The notes under the pieces are model-generated. The model was not told where the DNA came from, did not search any database, and was given only the letters and a program-made list of their open reading frames with translations. From Portulaca oleracea (taxonomy: Eukaryota > Streptophyta > Magnoliopsida > Caryophyllales > Portulacaceae), in the NCBI GenBank assembly GCA_029582165.1, contig CM055882.1, positions 13,456,001 through 13,520,000 of the forward strand: a stretch of 64,000 bases of DNA. Reading direction: 5' to 3'. The translations under genes and the position numbers were made by a program. The stretch's first letter is position 1. The number at the start of each line of letters is the position of its first letter. This document shows positions 46,644 to 57,171 of the stretch, piece after piece.

Positions 46644-48602
46644 GAGTAAATTACATTTACCCTACCTGACATTTGTGGTAATAATTTTTACACACCCGAC
46701 ATATGTGAAATAATTTTTACCTTACTTGACATTAAGTGTTCATATATTTAAACCTCCTAAGATATTTTATATTTGATTTTTGTTGGATTTTCTGGCTAAC
46801 ATTAAAAAGATAAATATGAATTGACTTTTTTACCCTTGATATTAATTATTTTTCATTTTTCATTTTCACTGTAGATATGTCTTCCATTATAATTGATTTT
46901 TTACCCTTGATATTTTATAAAATATTTTATAATTGGGTTTTCATTTTCAAAATGGGGAGAGATTGACTTTTCGAAGTAGAGAAAATGTTGGGGTTTAAAT
47001 GCCATATGAATTAACATTAAGGGTAAAAATGTCAATTCATGTTTAATTGAAAGTCATATGAATTAATATCAAAGATAAAATAGTTGATAACTGCGTTTTA
47101 TGACTATGTTTTTAGGGGTTTTTGATAGTGAATTACGGATAACTTTGATTGTAAATGTTAATTTATACCCCCTATTTCTCTATTATGCTCGGTGTTGTTT
47201 TTGATGAAAACTTGTAGATTTGGGAACAAAACACCAGCTTTGGGGACATTTCTGGCAGATTTCAGGACACCACGGGCCTCCAAATGTCAAGACCAGACCG
47301 TGGCATGAATTTGGGATGAAACGGAGCGACCAGTGGCCACCACGGGCAGCCTGTGGTGATCACTACGGTCCATATACGGATTGTACGGACTGTACGGACC
47401 GAAGCGGACTGCCTATGTAGATCAGTTGTTTTCGCGAGTAGAAAAGGAGGCATTGATTTTCTATAATTTTTCCTTCATTCTTTGGCCGTCAAGAGAGAAA
47501 AAACCCTAATAACCCCATCTACTCCTCAATTCTCCATCAAGATTCAAGATCGAGATTGATTCGAAGAGAAGCGAAGTTCAAGATTCGGGAAGAAATCATC
47601 AACGCTCGCGAGGAAGACTCCATCCTGGGATCAAAAGGCTCGACGGTCGTATTCCTTGTAGTTTGTATCTCTTTTCGATTTCTTTCTTTGTTTTGAGAAT
47701 TAATCATGATGTTTGGAACTTGTGTCGTACTTTTCTTGAACATGAGTGAGTAATTTCCTTTGAATTTTAGGGTTTTGCAACCCGAAACAATGTAGTTTTG
47801 ATTGATTGTTATTAGTTTGTGAATGAATTCTTAATTAGATTCAATAGAAGGTTGTGTTTTCCATGTTTATGAGTATTCTTAAGGCCTTGAATATTTGTTA
47901 GTTTGAGATTAACCTAAGAAGTATTGAAAGAAGAATTAGGGTAATCTGACTACCAACTTGTCTACCTAGGCTTAGAAAAGTTGAGAAAGGAGTAGTAAAC
48001 TAGGGAATCAATTGGATAACCTGACTTTTAAGACCTTCAATTCTGATTAACCTAAAAGGCACACGAAAGTTGTTAATTAGGTTGTTTAGAATAGTTCTAT
48101 TAGCATCAAAAGGGCGATAGGACTCAGAGGTTGTCGATTCTTGATTCATTCCTGAATGTATGATTGTGCAAGCTAGGTTTCAGTAATCGAACTCGTTGTT
48201 AGGTTAGCATCTCCCTAGAAATCTTTCTCTCTCGATAGACTCATTGATTGAATTTTCCTGCTTTATTAGTTTTATTTAGCTTTTAAAGTCTTCCAAAACC
48301 AAAACCTGATTAGCTTAGCAATCGTGATAGAGATTAGTTTATTGAGCTGCTAATTGAGTCCTTGTAGGATCGACCTTGACGTGCTAGTACGTACACCGTG
48401 CGCTTGCGGTCCTGTCTATAGCAAATTCATATTTATCTTTTTAATGTTCACCGGAAAATCCAACAAAAATCAATTATAAAATATCTTAGGAGGTTTAAAT
48501 ATATGAACACTTAATATCAGGTAAGGTAAAAATTATTTCACAAATGTCGGATGTGCAAAAATTATTATCACAAATGTCAAGTAGGGTAAATGTAATTTAC
48601 TC
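46644..48602. mobile_element. Non-autonomous MULE with about 180 bp inverted ends, carrying an LTR insertion
   Basis: The ends GAGTAAATTACATTTACCC are inverted copies extending about 180 bp on each side, as far as AAAAAGATAAATATGAATT. A 10 bp repeat ATTTCTTTGG flanks the element (46634-46643 and 48603-48612), containing the 9 bp duplication expected for Mutator-type elements. The original interior is about 0.6 kb of short ATGAATT/AAGGGTAAAA repeats. The rest is a later LTR insertion. It sits in the 3' part of the old Gypsy element. Confidence 0.88.
47085..48423 (+). mobile_element. Probable solo LTR (about 1.3 kb) inside the MULE
   Basis: It begins near TGATAACTGCGTTTTATGAC and ends near CTGTCTATAGCA, with TG...CA ends. 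It contains CCTTGTAGGATCGACCTTGAC close to its 3' end, a block typical of plant Gypsy LTRs. The MULE's inner-arm sequence AATTCATATTTATC resumes directly after it, which places the right border well. The left border is less sure; an alternative start at 47038 gives flanking AATTCA on both sides. Confidence 0.6.
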
Positions 48603-48612
48603 ATTTCTTTGG

Positions 48613-49076
48613 CCTCCCGGGTCAATCCTGAGGCTCCTTGACGGTCCCTGGGTGGCTCGACTTCGAAAACAATGATCCCAGTACGGGCTTGGGTCACGTT
48701 TCACATCCATCGGCTCGGGTCACGTCGAAAAAATCGAGGAAGTAGAGTTGGAGGATGAAGAGGTTGGCACATCCACGACGTGGCTTGGCACATGAGTACC
48801 AACGTGCGACCATGTTATAGTTTCTGAGTACTTTCGGCAGCCGCATTCGTGGCATTACTTGGCACAAGAGTGCTAAGCCTCGCAATTTATGGGCAAATTT
48901 GGGGAGATTTTGGGGGTGGTGGTCACGACACTTTGCGGGTCGCGCCTGCGACTTCACCGGGATAGGTTTCTGTCCAGAGTTTTTTTTTTTTGGAGCAGCG
49001 CGCCCATGCCAAATGCTTGGCACGCCCGCGACCACTCGGTGTAGTGATCGTGCCAGAGTTCTAGCCTGTCTGCGAT
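48613..49076 (+). other. Probable 3' region or LTR of the old Gypsy element
   Basis: GC-rich, non-coding, with repeated motifs such as CTTGGCAC and GGTCACGTC. It continues on the far side of the hAT MITE to about 49866, where it matches the 5' LTR end. Open frames on both strands have no recognisable domain. Confidence 0.45.
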
Positions 49077-49374
49077 TAGCGCTTGCAAAATTTTGTCCGA
49101 CCCGAATTACCCGAATTGTTCGACCCGAAAAAAAATCGGGTCTGGACATAGATTTTTCATCCGAATTTTGATATTGACCGAATATTCAGACATAAAATTT
49201 TTCTTTTTTCTATTGTCCGGACCCGATTTTAGCTTCGTCTGAATTATTCGATCCAGTTCGACCCAAAATAAAACCGGGCCCAAACATGAATTTCTAGTCC
49301 GAATTTTGGCATTGTCCGAATTTGTCTGACCCGAATTTACCCGGACTCAATTTTTTGCAATTTTGCAAGCGCTA
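49077..49374. mobile_element. hAT-type MITE
   Basis: Inverted ends TAGCGCTTGCAAAATT and AATTTTGCAAGCGCTA are perfect over 16 bp. An 8 bp duplication with one mismatch flanks it: TCTGCGAT (49069-49076) and CCTGCGAT (49375-49382). The interior has repeated CCGAATT/GACCCGAA motifs, resembling in style the hAT elements at 23.2 and 26.0 kb but with different termini. Confidence 0.9.
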
Positions 49375-50686
49375 CCTGCGATGTAGTCGTCTCTACGTTA
49401 TTGTTCGTAAGTTTCTTCCCCCACTATACATATTCTTTGTATCCCCCAATGAAATAGTAACCTACATATTTTGAACGAAAAACCTTGGGTATTTTCAAAC
49501 CTTCAAATCTCATCTCTCTTTATCCATGTATGATTGTGGTGGTGATGTTGAGTATCCCCTTTAGAGTTTGAGTAGTAATTCTCCTTCCCTTCAAGCTTGG
49601 TGAGGATCCATTGGAATTCAAGAGTTATTGGTGGTTTTCCTTAATGCTTCTTTTGTCTTCCTAGTTTAATTTTGGTAAGTTTTTCTTTGGAAATTGAACA
49701 TATTCGTGCATCTTTACTTGTTGTTTGAATGGTGGATCAAGAACTACCCATTTCTCGAGTTTTGTTGTTTGTGAGTTCTTCTAGGTACTCTTGTGTAAGG
49801 GGTTGAAAATTTGTTCATTGAATTGTTTTTTCTTCTTGATTTTTGTTCCGAAGCCTTTCTGGATCAAACATTATATTATTAAAGTTACTTCTTGTTTTCT
49901 TTTGAATAATTCAAGGAGTTCCTTCAAACTAAGAATTTGAAGCTCCTCCTTCATTTTATTTATAAGAGGGTTCTTTTTGGTTAGAAGGTTGTTATATAAC
50001 TGTTTCTTTCTTCTTAATTGAGGGTAAAGGAAAATGGATTTTGTTTTAGTAATTTTGAAAAGGGTATTTGTCTTTTGAAGCCGAAATATTACTGCTTTTC
50101 GATTAGGCAGAGCTATGCCTTTGTTTATCAAGGCTAAATGTAGCAAATGAACTTTATTTTTAATATCTTTAATCTCATATCTTAGATTTTCAAAGTCTTT
50201 CTTGAAGTCTAGTAGATAATCAACATTGTAGTTTAATTGAGTAGCAACACCACTTGCCTAATATAGATTATGAATTGTATGGGCAAAATCTGAATAAGGG
50301 AATTGAATTAGATGATAAGGTCATTAATTTTTAATTTAAAATACTAATTAATTTCTAATTATAGCTAATTTAAGTACTAACACAACTCTGATATCAAATG
50401 GAAAGGATCGACACTAATATAAAATCATTTGTTTTTAAGATATAAAATATAAAATCATTTGTTTTAAGATATTGAGGGCTACTAACGTAATACTAAAAAG
50501 TGCAAGGGTGAAATTGCAATTTTGAAAATCAAATTGGTACCTAGAAATAGTTTTCCTAAAATGTAGGATACCTGAAAATCTACTTTGAAAAGTCGGAGCC
50601 TAAAAATAGTTTTTCTAAACTGTAGAATACCTATATGTTATGAATTCAAAATTTGTAGCCTCAGTGCTTCACCCTTAACTAGTTAA
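49375..50686. other. Old Gypsy 3' LTR end, then intergenic sequence
   Basis: 49375-49866 is the end of the old Gypsy LTR (its last 85 bp match 41190-41272). Beyond that I see no gene; the short minus-strand frame at 49871-50146 has no recognisable domain. Confidence 0.45.
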
Positions 50687-51321
50687 GAGTTAAATCATTT
50701 CCATGCCATATAGCTTTCAATTTTTGTCAGCTTTGCCACTAAACTTTTTAATTTGTCAAATATGCCACATAACTTTGAAAATTTGTCAAAAATGTCACAT
50801 AACTTTTAAATTTGTCAAATATGCCACCAAATGAGGTTTTGACCTATTATAACAAGTAGACTTTATATTCATTTATTTTTATAATTTAGAATAATTAGAA
50901 ATAATAGAAAAAAGGCTTTATTATATTAATTTAACTTCAATTAACATATCCAACCCATCTCATAGTTCTTCTTATTCCTCTTCAACACCATAAAATAAAA
51001 TTATATTAATATATTAGGTTTTTTTTCTTCTATTTTTCACTATTTTAAATTTAAAAATAAATTTAAAATAAAAATAAAAATGAATTTTACTTGTTATAAT
51101 AGGTCAAAATCTCATTTGGTGGTATTTTTAACAAAATTTTCAAAGTTAGGTAACATTTTTTTCAAGTTTTTAGAGTTATGTGGCATATTTAACAAATTTA
51201 AAAGTTAGGTGACATTTTTTTACAAGTTTTCAAAGTTATGTGGCACATTTGACAAATTTAAAAGTTGTGTGGCAAAAGTGATAAAAATCAAAAGTTGTAT
51301 GGCACATAAATGATTTAACTC
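50687..51321. mobile_element. Non-autonomous MULE with long inverted repeats
   Basis: The ends GAGTTAAATCATTT are perfect inverted copies, and homology continues for about 190-240 bp per arm (repeated TTTGTCAAATATGCCACATA-like blocks). A perfect 10 bp repeat AACTAGTTAA flanks it (50677-50686 and 51322-51331). There is no coding sequence. Confidence 0.9.
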
Positions 51322-51994
51322 AACTAGTTAACATGAACCAAGCGACAAGTTTTTAGTAGTTATGTGATGATTACTTCTTCTAATCTTTTAGTGGAACAAC
51401 AACTCAACCTATTGCAACCGTTAACCATTCCCAGGGGTAAATATCCAAGCCCCGATGGGCATAATAGTTCTTTCTTTCACTTTCATTGAGGAGAGCTTAT
51501 TCTTCATCACCCTTTTAATTTGTCCAGGAAAAAAGTGTGGATCTTAATATGTGTCATCCTTAACAAGGTGCAAATAATAATCCTTGTAAATATAGAGCTA
51601 AAAAAATTAATATCATTTAAGTTCAGGGATCAAAATGCAAAAAAGTCACAAATGAGGCCTTATATGAGTGTGATCAAAGTACAAAACTAAAAACAAACAA
51701 CTAAACACTAGTTTTGAAGAACAAATCATTGCACTCTCGGATATATAATCCATGTAATGTTATACTGTTATAATAAACACATTGGGGGAAAATGAACGAA
51801 GGACAATGATACGCATCTTGACTCAAGATAATTAATAACCATCTTGAATTGTCCACAATTCATATTTTTGTAACTTTTAATAATCTTTTCTCTAATAATT
51901 ATATATATTTATCAACTATAAGAGTATAATACTTATTAGCTAGGTCAAAAAAATATGAATAATAGCCTAATTTTATCATTCATAGTAGTAAATG

Positions 51995-52512
51995 GGGTTT
52001 TTTGCTTTTTGGACCCTGTATTTTGAGGGTATTTACAATCTGGACCCCCATGTTTCAAAGTTTGCAATTTGGACCTTATACTTTGTTTCCGGCAACAATT
52101 TGGACATAATTAGAGGGGTCCGGCCAAAAGAGGCCCTTATTGTAGTTTGACTGATTTTTCCTTCCAAAATTGCCCCTTAATTATTTCTGAACTTCCAAAT
52201 TTACCCTTCATTTATTCGGTTTTCTGGGAGTTTGGAGTTGAATAGTCACTAAGGGTGGGATATGCGTATGGGCTGTGAAATTGAAGTCTTCAGTCTAGTC
52301 AATTTCAAAAGGAAATTCAAAATACATGAATAAATGAAATAAGGGTAAATTGGTCAGTTTATGCAAGATTTTGGTCTTCGTCGGAGTTAAACTTAACTTT
52401 GGGCTAAATTTTTTGGGTCTATATTGTATATGGTCCAAATTGTAAACTTTAAAACATGGGGGTCCAGATTGTAAATACCCCCAAAATACAGGGTCCAAAA
52501 AGCAAAAAACCC
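51995..52512. mobile_element. Non-autonomous MULE with about 100 bp inverted repeats
   Basis: Ends GGGTTTTTTGCTTTTTGGAC are nearly identical inverted copies for about 100 bp (including TTTACAATCTGGACCCCCAT). The 10 bp sequence GTAGTAAATG flanks it (51985-51994 and 52513-52522). No coding sequence; reading frames in the right arm are artefacts. Confidence 0.9.
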
Positions 52513-52522
52513 GTAGTAAATG

Positions 52523-53605
52523 CACATTTTATGCATAGTTTTATATTTATGAAAAAATATAAATAAGTAATTAATTTTATATTGTTTATAAGTTGTAATA
52601 ACCCTCAAAGTAATGAAACATATCTTTATAATGATTTAAATATACTTATATTTAGCTTTATGAATGATTTAAATAAAATGAACCATCTTACGTTAAGATA
52701 TTTATCATTTTGCATGAAGTAATTAAGTTGAACCGAGCTTTAGCGCTAAGACTTGTTTGGCTAGCTAAGGCTCATCTTGGACCCACGTTTCAACTCAGAC
52801 TCGAAATTGTTTATAACCTTAATTATTCTAATAGATATACGATTGTTTTTTTTGGAGTATAGGATCAATTTATGATACATACAATGGACAAGTTTGCACT
52901 TTGAAACATTTTTTGCATTGGTTTCTCAGTCTTTTTATTTTTAAATTAGCATTTTTAATCTTTATGATGATATAATAATATAATGTTTCGTTCTCGGTAA
53001 GAGGAATGAAAAGGTGTTAATTAAGCTATCAATTTTACCTCAATCTTAAGCATAGCGATCTTCTTACAATTTTTATTTCTTGATAACACCGTAGTCTTCA
53101 AACTTCAAATCCTCAAAAAGACTTTATGAATTATAATTAAATATCAAAGGAAGACATAATTTTGAATTTTGAAACTGTAAAGATTACGGTTGAGGTTTTA
53201 AGTTAATTGTAAAAAATGAAACAAAAACAATGATATATCAAAGATTAAAGACATGAACATATTGGTCATCTAAGACATGTTTTTAGTGTACCCTTCACCG
53301 AAAATGGATAATAAAACTATTATCTTCATAAACATAAAATTTTTAAAAATTATTAATTTTTAAAATAAAAGGACCAAAAGAATTAATATCCAAATCAAAA
53401 GGTGTAAAATGCAAACTATGTACCTCATACAATGTAGCACATCTTTAACATGCAAAATTCATACATACAGGAATACAACATGACTTGGTAGTTGGGATGG
53501 ATCGGAAAAGTATTAACTAGAGGCTTTGTACTAGGTGGAGCTAGTTTGATTAACTAATTAATTCATCCTTGAACTAGGCATTCAGAGGGGCAAAAGGTCC
53601 ACCTC
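52523..53605. other. AT-rich intergenic sequence, no gene recognised
   Basis: Nothing supportable is seen up to the left flank of the young Gypsy element. Confidence 0.5.
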
Positions 53606-53610
53606 CTATC

Positions 53611-53947
53611 TGGAGCGTGGCGCGATGGGGGATATTGATGGACTAGCTTGAGAGACTTGAATCAACAATCTAACAATAGCTTGGACACCCAAAAGGATTG
53701 GATATGACTTTGGATAAAGGAGATTCCACCACCAAAGCCTAGCATCCCACCATGACCATCATAAAGGAAGAGTCCACCAAATGATCAATAAACACCTTAA
53801 GGAGCCCCGGGGCCCATCCATTGGATGGCCGAGACTAGCCTCGCAACTCCAGAAGTGACCGGAAATTGTAACTCAAGGCTCGAGTTAGTCGAAGCGGCTC
53901 GCTTGGCAGAGATCACTAGAGTGGAGAATGGAACCCGGACCTCTTCA
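53611..53947 (-). repeat. 3' LTR of the young Gypsy element, with internal deletion
   Basis: It aligns with both ends of 58724-59708 but lacks about 650 bp from the middle, including the GGCTCGGGCGAGCC array. The join is near 53797, at AATAAACACCTTAAGG. Confidence 0.92.
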
Positions 53948-53960
53948 TCCTCCCCTTCTT
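53948..53960 (-). promoter_or_regulatory. Polypurine tract of the young Gypsy element
   Basis: AAGAAGGGGAGGA on the minus strand directly precedes the 3' LTR start TGAAGAGG and overlaps the pol stop codon. Confidence 0.88.
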
Positions 53961-56900
53961 AAAGAGGATTTGCCCTCAAATCCACGTCGGGTTCAACATC
54001 CTCAATGTAGGGTGAGAGGTCCCCGATGTTGAAGGTTGATGAAACACCGATGTCACCCGGAAGATCAAGCTTGTAGGCGTTGTCATTTATCTTGGCCAAA
54101 ACTTTGAACGGTCCCTCGCTTCGTGGCATTAGCTTATTACTCCTCCGGGATGGAAACCGTTCCTTCCTTAGATGTAGCCAAACCAAGTCTCCGGGCTTGA
54201 ACGTGATACCACGGCGATGCTTGTTGGCTCGGGCCTTATAAAGTTCATTGGTGCGCTCGATCTTTTCCTGAATTTCCCGGTGAAGCTTCTGGATCTCAGC
54301 GGCCTTCTCACTTGCTTCAAAGCTAACCCTCGACTCTAGAGGAAGAGGAAGGAGCTCGATAGGAGTTATGGGGTTGATACCATAGCAAGTCTGAAAGGGC
54401 GAATGACCCGTAGCAAGAGAGGGGGGCCGATTATAGGCAAACTCGGCGTGACATAACTTGGCATCCCAATCTCGTAGACTCCGACTCACAAGATCACGAA
54501 GTAATGTAATGAGTGTCTTGTTAGTTACCTCAGTTTGGCCGTCTGTTTGAGGATGATGCGATGTGCTAAATAAAAGCTTCGTTCCCAAGAGCTTCCACAA
54601 AGACCTCCAAAAGTGACCCATGAATTTAGTATAACGATCCGACACAATAGTCCTCGGGACACCATGCAAACGCACCACCTCTCGAAAGAAAAGGGTGGCA
54701 ATATGTGTGGCGTCATCGGTTTTCTCGCAGGCAATGAAATGCGCCATTTTAGAAAAGCGGTCAACGACGACTAGAATTGCATCTTTGCCACGCACGGTTC
54801 GGGGAAGAGCTACAATGAAGTCCATACTCAAATCCTCCCACGGACCATTCGGAACCGGAAGGGGTGTATAAAGCCCTTGGTGGAACTGGCTCTTGGCATG
54901 GTGGCAAATAATACACTTCGATACCACGTCCTGCACATCGCCTCCCATCTTCGGCCAATAAAAGTGCTCCTTTAACATGTCGATGGTCTTATTGATACCG
55001 AAGTGACCGGCGAGTCCACCTCCATGAACCTCCCGCACTAGAAGCTTTCTCAACGGACATTTTGGAACGCACAATTTGTTGCCCTTGAAGAGAAATCCGT
55101 CTTGTAGCAAATACGGTCCATCACCAGCACCGAGGTGTGATTTAAAGTCATCATCCTCCTTATAAAACTCCTTTAAGTGCTGGAACCCAAGTACCCTTGC
55201 CTCAACTACGGAAAGAAGAGAGTGTCTCCTCGAAAGCGCATCGGCGACCACATTTACACTCCCCTTCTTGTGTTTCGCTACAAAATTAAATCCTTGAAGG
55301 AACTCAACCCAATTAGCATGTCGGGAGCTAAGCTTGTGTTGTCCATTCAAATATTTGAGCGCCTCATGGTCTGAATGAAGGACAAACTGGCTCGGCCTCA
55401 AATAGTGTGACCAATGATCTAGAGCCCGAACGAGAGCATAAAACTCCTTGTCATATGTGGAATAGTTCCTCCTTGAACCACTGAGTTTCTCACTGAAATA
55501 AGCGATAGGACGTTGGTTTTGCATCAACACGGCTCCAATGCCTACACCACTAGCATCACAATCCACTTCGAAGGCTTGTGTGAAATCCGGGAGAGCAAGT
55601 ACCGGAGCCTCACAAAGTCGGGATTTCAGCTTCTCAAAAGCTCCTTGGGCCGCTCGGGTCCACTCAAAGGCGCCCTTCTTCATGCATTCGGTAATGGGAG
55701 CGGTAAGGGTACTAAAGCCCTTGATGAACCGACGGTAGAACGAAGCAAGACCGTGGAAGCTCCTCACCTCCGTGATAGTAGAGGGAGAGGGCCAAGAGCG
55801 GATGGCCTCCACCTTTGAAGGGTCCATAGAAATACCCGTGTCGGAAACAATATACCCAAGAAAGGTGACTTGGGGAGTGCAAAATTCGCACTTCTCCAGT
55901 TTACCGTAAAGCCGTTGTTGCCGCAAAACCTCGAACACCCGCTCCAAATGCACAATACGCTCCGCTTCACTCCTCGAATATACTAGAATATCATCGAAAT
56001 AAACCACGAAGAATTTACCAATAAAGGGTCTCAACATCTCGTTCATAAGACGCATGAATGTGCTCGGGGCGTTGGAAAGCCCAAATGGCATGACAAGCCA
56101 CTCATATAATCCCCCCTTTGTCTTGAACGCTGTCTTCCACTCATCGCCTTCCTTCATACGGATTTGATGATAGCCACTCCGTAGGTCAATCTTGGAGAAA
56201 ATACAGGAGCCATGTAGTTCATCGAGCATGTCGTCAAGCCTCGGTATAGGGTACCGATACTTGATGGTAATATTGTTGATGGCTCGACTATCTACACACA
56301 TCCTGAAGGTACCATCTTTCTTCGGAACCAGGAGGCCCGGGACGGAGCACGGACTCATACTCTCTCGAACATAGCCTCGTGAAATAAGCTCGTCAACCTG
56401 TCTTTCTAGCTCCCTTGTCTCTTGCGGGTTGCACCGATATGCCGCCTTGTTGGGGAGTGGAGCGCCGGGTATAAGGTCGATCTGATGCTCAATACCTCGG
56501 ATAGGAGGTAGACCCGGTGGGAGCTCTTTGGGGAATACATCTCCAAATTCAGCAAGAAGGGGGGCAACGAGAGGGTGTTTAGGTTTCACTTCCTCACATG
56601 TGTTCGCCTCTAAGAGGAGCAAGGCAAAAATGGCCTTCCCGTTGCTTAGGGCTCGCTCGACCCGTGTCTCACTCAAGTGTTTGGGCTCCTCACTTCCCGC
56701 CCCAAGTTTAGGTGGTGATATTTCATGTGGTGCTAGTGGAAGGAGTTTAACCCTCTTGCCCTCGTAGATAAAGGAGTAAGTATTCTTCGATCCGTCATGA
56801 GTGGTTTTCTTGTCAAATTGCCACGGTCGACCCAACAATACGTGACACGCGCTCATGGGGACAACATCACAAACAATAGAGTCCTTGTAGTTAGTGCCAA

Positions 56901-57171
56901 AAGTTAAATTCACTAAAACACGATTGGTTACCTTAATGCCTTCATGGTCATTGAGCCATTTCAGCGAATAGGGACGGGGATGAGGCATTAGGGGTAATCC
57001 CAGTTTGTCAACCATATAGGTAGAGGCCACATTAGTACAACTTCTCCGTCGATGATGAGCTCGCACACTTGCCCCAACTAAGCATCGTGTTTGGAATATA
57101 GTCTCCCGCTGGGCTCTGTCAAGAGGGGCTTCTTGAACATGCAAAGCTCGCCTCAAGACAAGAGGCCTCCT
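53959..57171 (-). CDS. Gypsy pol: protease remnant, reverse transcriptase, RNase H, integrase
   Basis: One frame of about 1065 codons, open from just after a TGA at about 57172 and ending TAA at 53961-53959; it has no ATG near its beginning and is probably meant to be made as a gag-pol fusion. Protease region (57080-57010): the catalytic Asp motif is absent; residues read AHHRRRS where an Asp-containing block is expected, followed by normal CTNVAS. Reverse transcriptase: [20 protein letters not shown], then FVVYFDDILVYS (YFDD catalytic pair). RNase H: FEVDCDASGVGIGAVL and YALVRALDHWSHYL. Integrase: HH-CC zinc motif (GHFGINKTI ... CIICHHAK), DFIVALPR, IVSDRYTKF and TDGQTEVTN (D, D, E). C-terminal tail ends STFNIGDLSPYIEDVEPD. 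Apart from the protease the enzymes look intact. Confidence 0.93.
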   Translation of the reverse strand, partial: RRPLVLRRALHVQEAPLDRAQRETIFQTRCLVGASVRAHHRRRSCTNVASTYMVDKLGLPLMPHPRPYSLKWLNDHEGIKVTNRVLVNLTFGTNYKDSIVCDVVPMSACHVLLGRPWQFDKKTTHDGSKNTYSFIYEGKRVKLLPLAPHEISPPKLGAGSEEPKHLSETRVERALSNGKAIFALLLLEANTCEEVKPKHPLVAPLLAEFGDVFPKELPPGLPPIRGIEHQIDLIPGAPLPNKAAYRCNPQETRELERQVDELISRGYVRESMSPCSVPGLLVPKKDGTFRMCVDSRAINNITIKYRYPIPRLDDMLDELHGSCIFSKIDLRSGYHQIRMKEGDEWKTAFKTKGGLYEWLVMPFGLSNAPSTFMRLMNEMLRPFIGKFFVVYFDDILVYSRSEAERIVHLERVFEVLRQQRLYGKLEKCEFCTPQVTFLGYIVSDTGISMDPSKVEAIRSWPSPSTITEVRSFHGLASFYRRFIKGFSTLTAPITECMKKGAFEWTRAAQGAFEKLKSRLCEAPVLALPDFTQAFEVDCDASGVGIGAVLMQNQRPIAYFSEKLSGSRRNYSTYDKEFYALVRALDHWSHYLRPSQFVLHSDHEALKYLNGQHKLSSRHANWVEFLQGFNFVAKHKKGSVNVVADALSRRHSLLSVVEARVLGFQHLKEFYKEDDDFKSHLGAGDGPYLLQDGFLFKGNKLCVPKCPLRKLLVREVHGGGLAGHFGINKTIDMLKEHFYWPKMGGDVQDVVSKCIICHHAKSQFHQGLYTPLPVPNGPWEDLSMDFIVALPRTVRGKDAILVVVDRFSKMAHFIACEKTDDATHIATLFFREVVRLHGVPRTIVSDRYTKFMGHFWRSLWKLLGTKLLFSTSHHPQTDGQTEVTNKTLITLLRDLVSRSLRDWDAKLCHAEFAYNRPPSLATGHSPFQTCYGINPITPIELLPLPLESRVSFEASEKAAEIQKLHREIQEKIERTNELYKARANKHRRGITFKPGDLVWLHLRKERFPSRRSNKLMPRSEGPFKVLAKINDNAYKLDLPGDIGVSSTFNIGDLSPYIEDVEPDVDLRANPL

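Larger units (their letters stand above)
41190..49866 (+). mobile_element. Old Ty3/Gypsy retrotransposon with four nested insertions
   Basis: Gag-pol remnants (42.2-46.6 kb) lie between two copies of an LTR end. The left copy (41190-41272) and right copy (49782-49866) both contain GGTACTCTTGTGT, GAAAATTTGTTC and TTTTCTTCTTGATTTTT and end in CATCA or GATCA. The left copy is followed by TTGGTATCATAA, a decayed tRNA-Met primer site. Most of the 5' LTR is missing. Nested inside are a CACTA MITE (41521), a MULE (46644) that contains an LTR (47085), and a hAT MITE (49077). The outer right LTR start is not resolved. Confidence 0.75.

Noticed and set aside
47220..47453. Small genes on either strand
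   Set aside because: They lie in LTR-like non-coding sequence, with no domain.
48694..49171. Overlapping frames on both strands
   Set aside because: GC-rich LTR-like DNA with no recognisable domain; one frame runs across the hAT MITE border.
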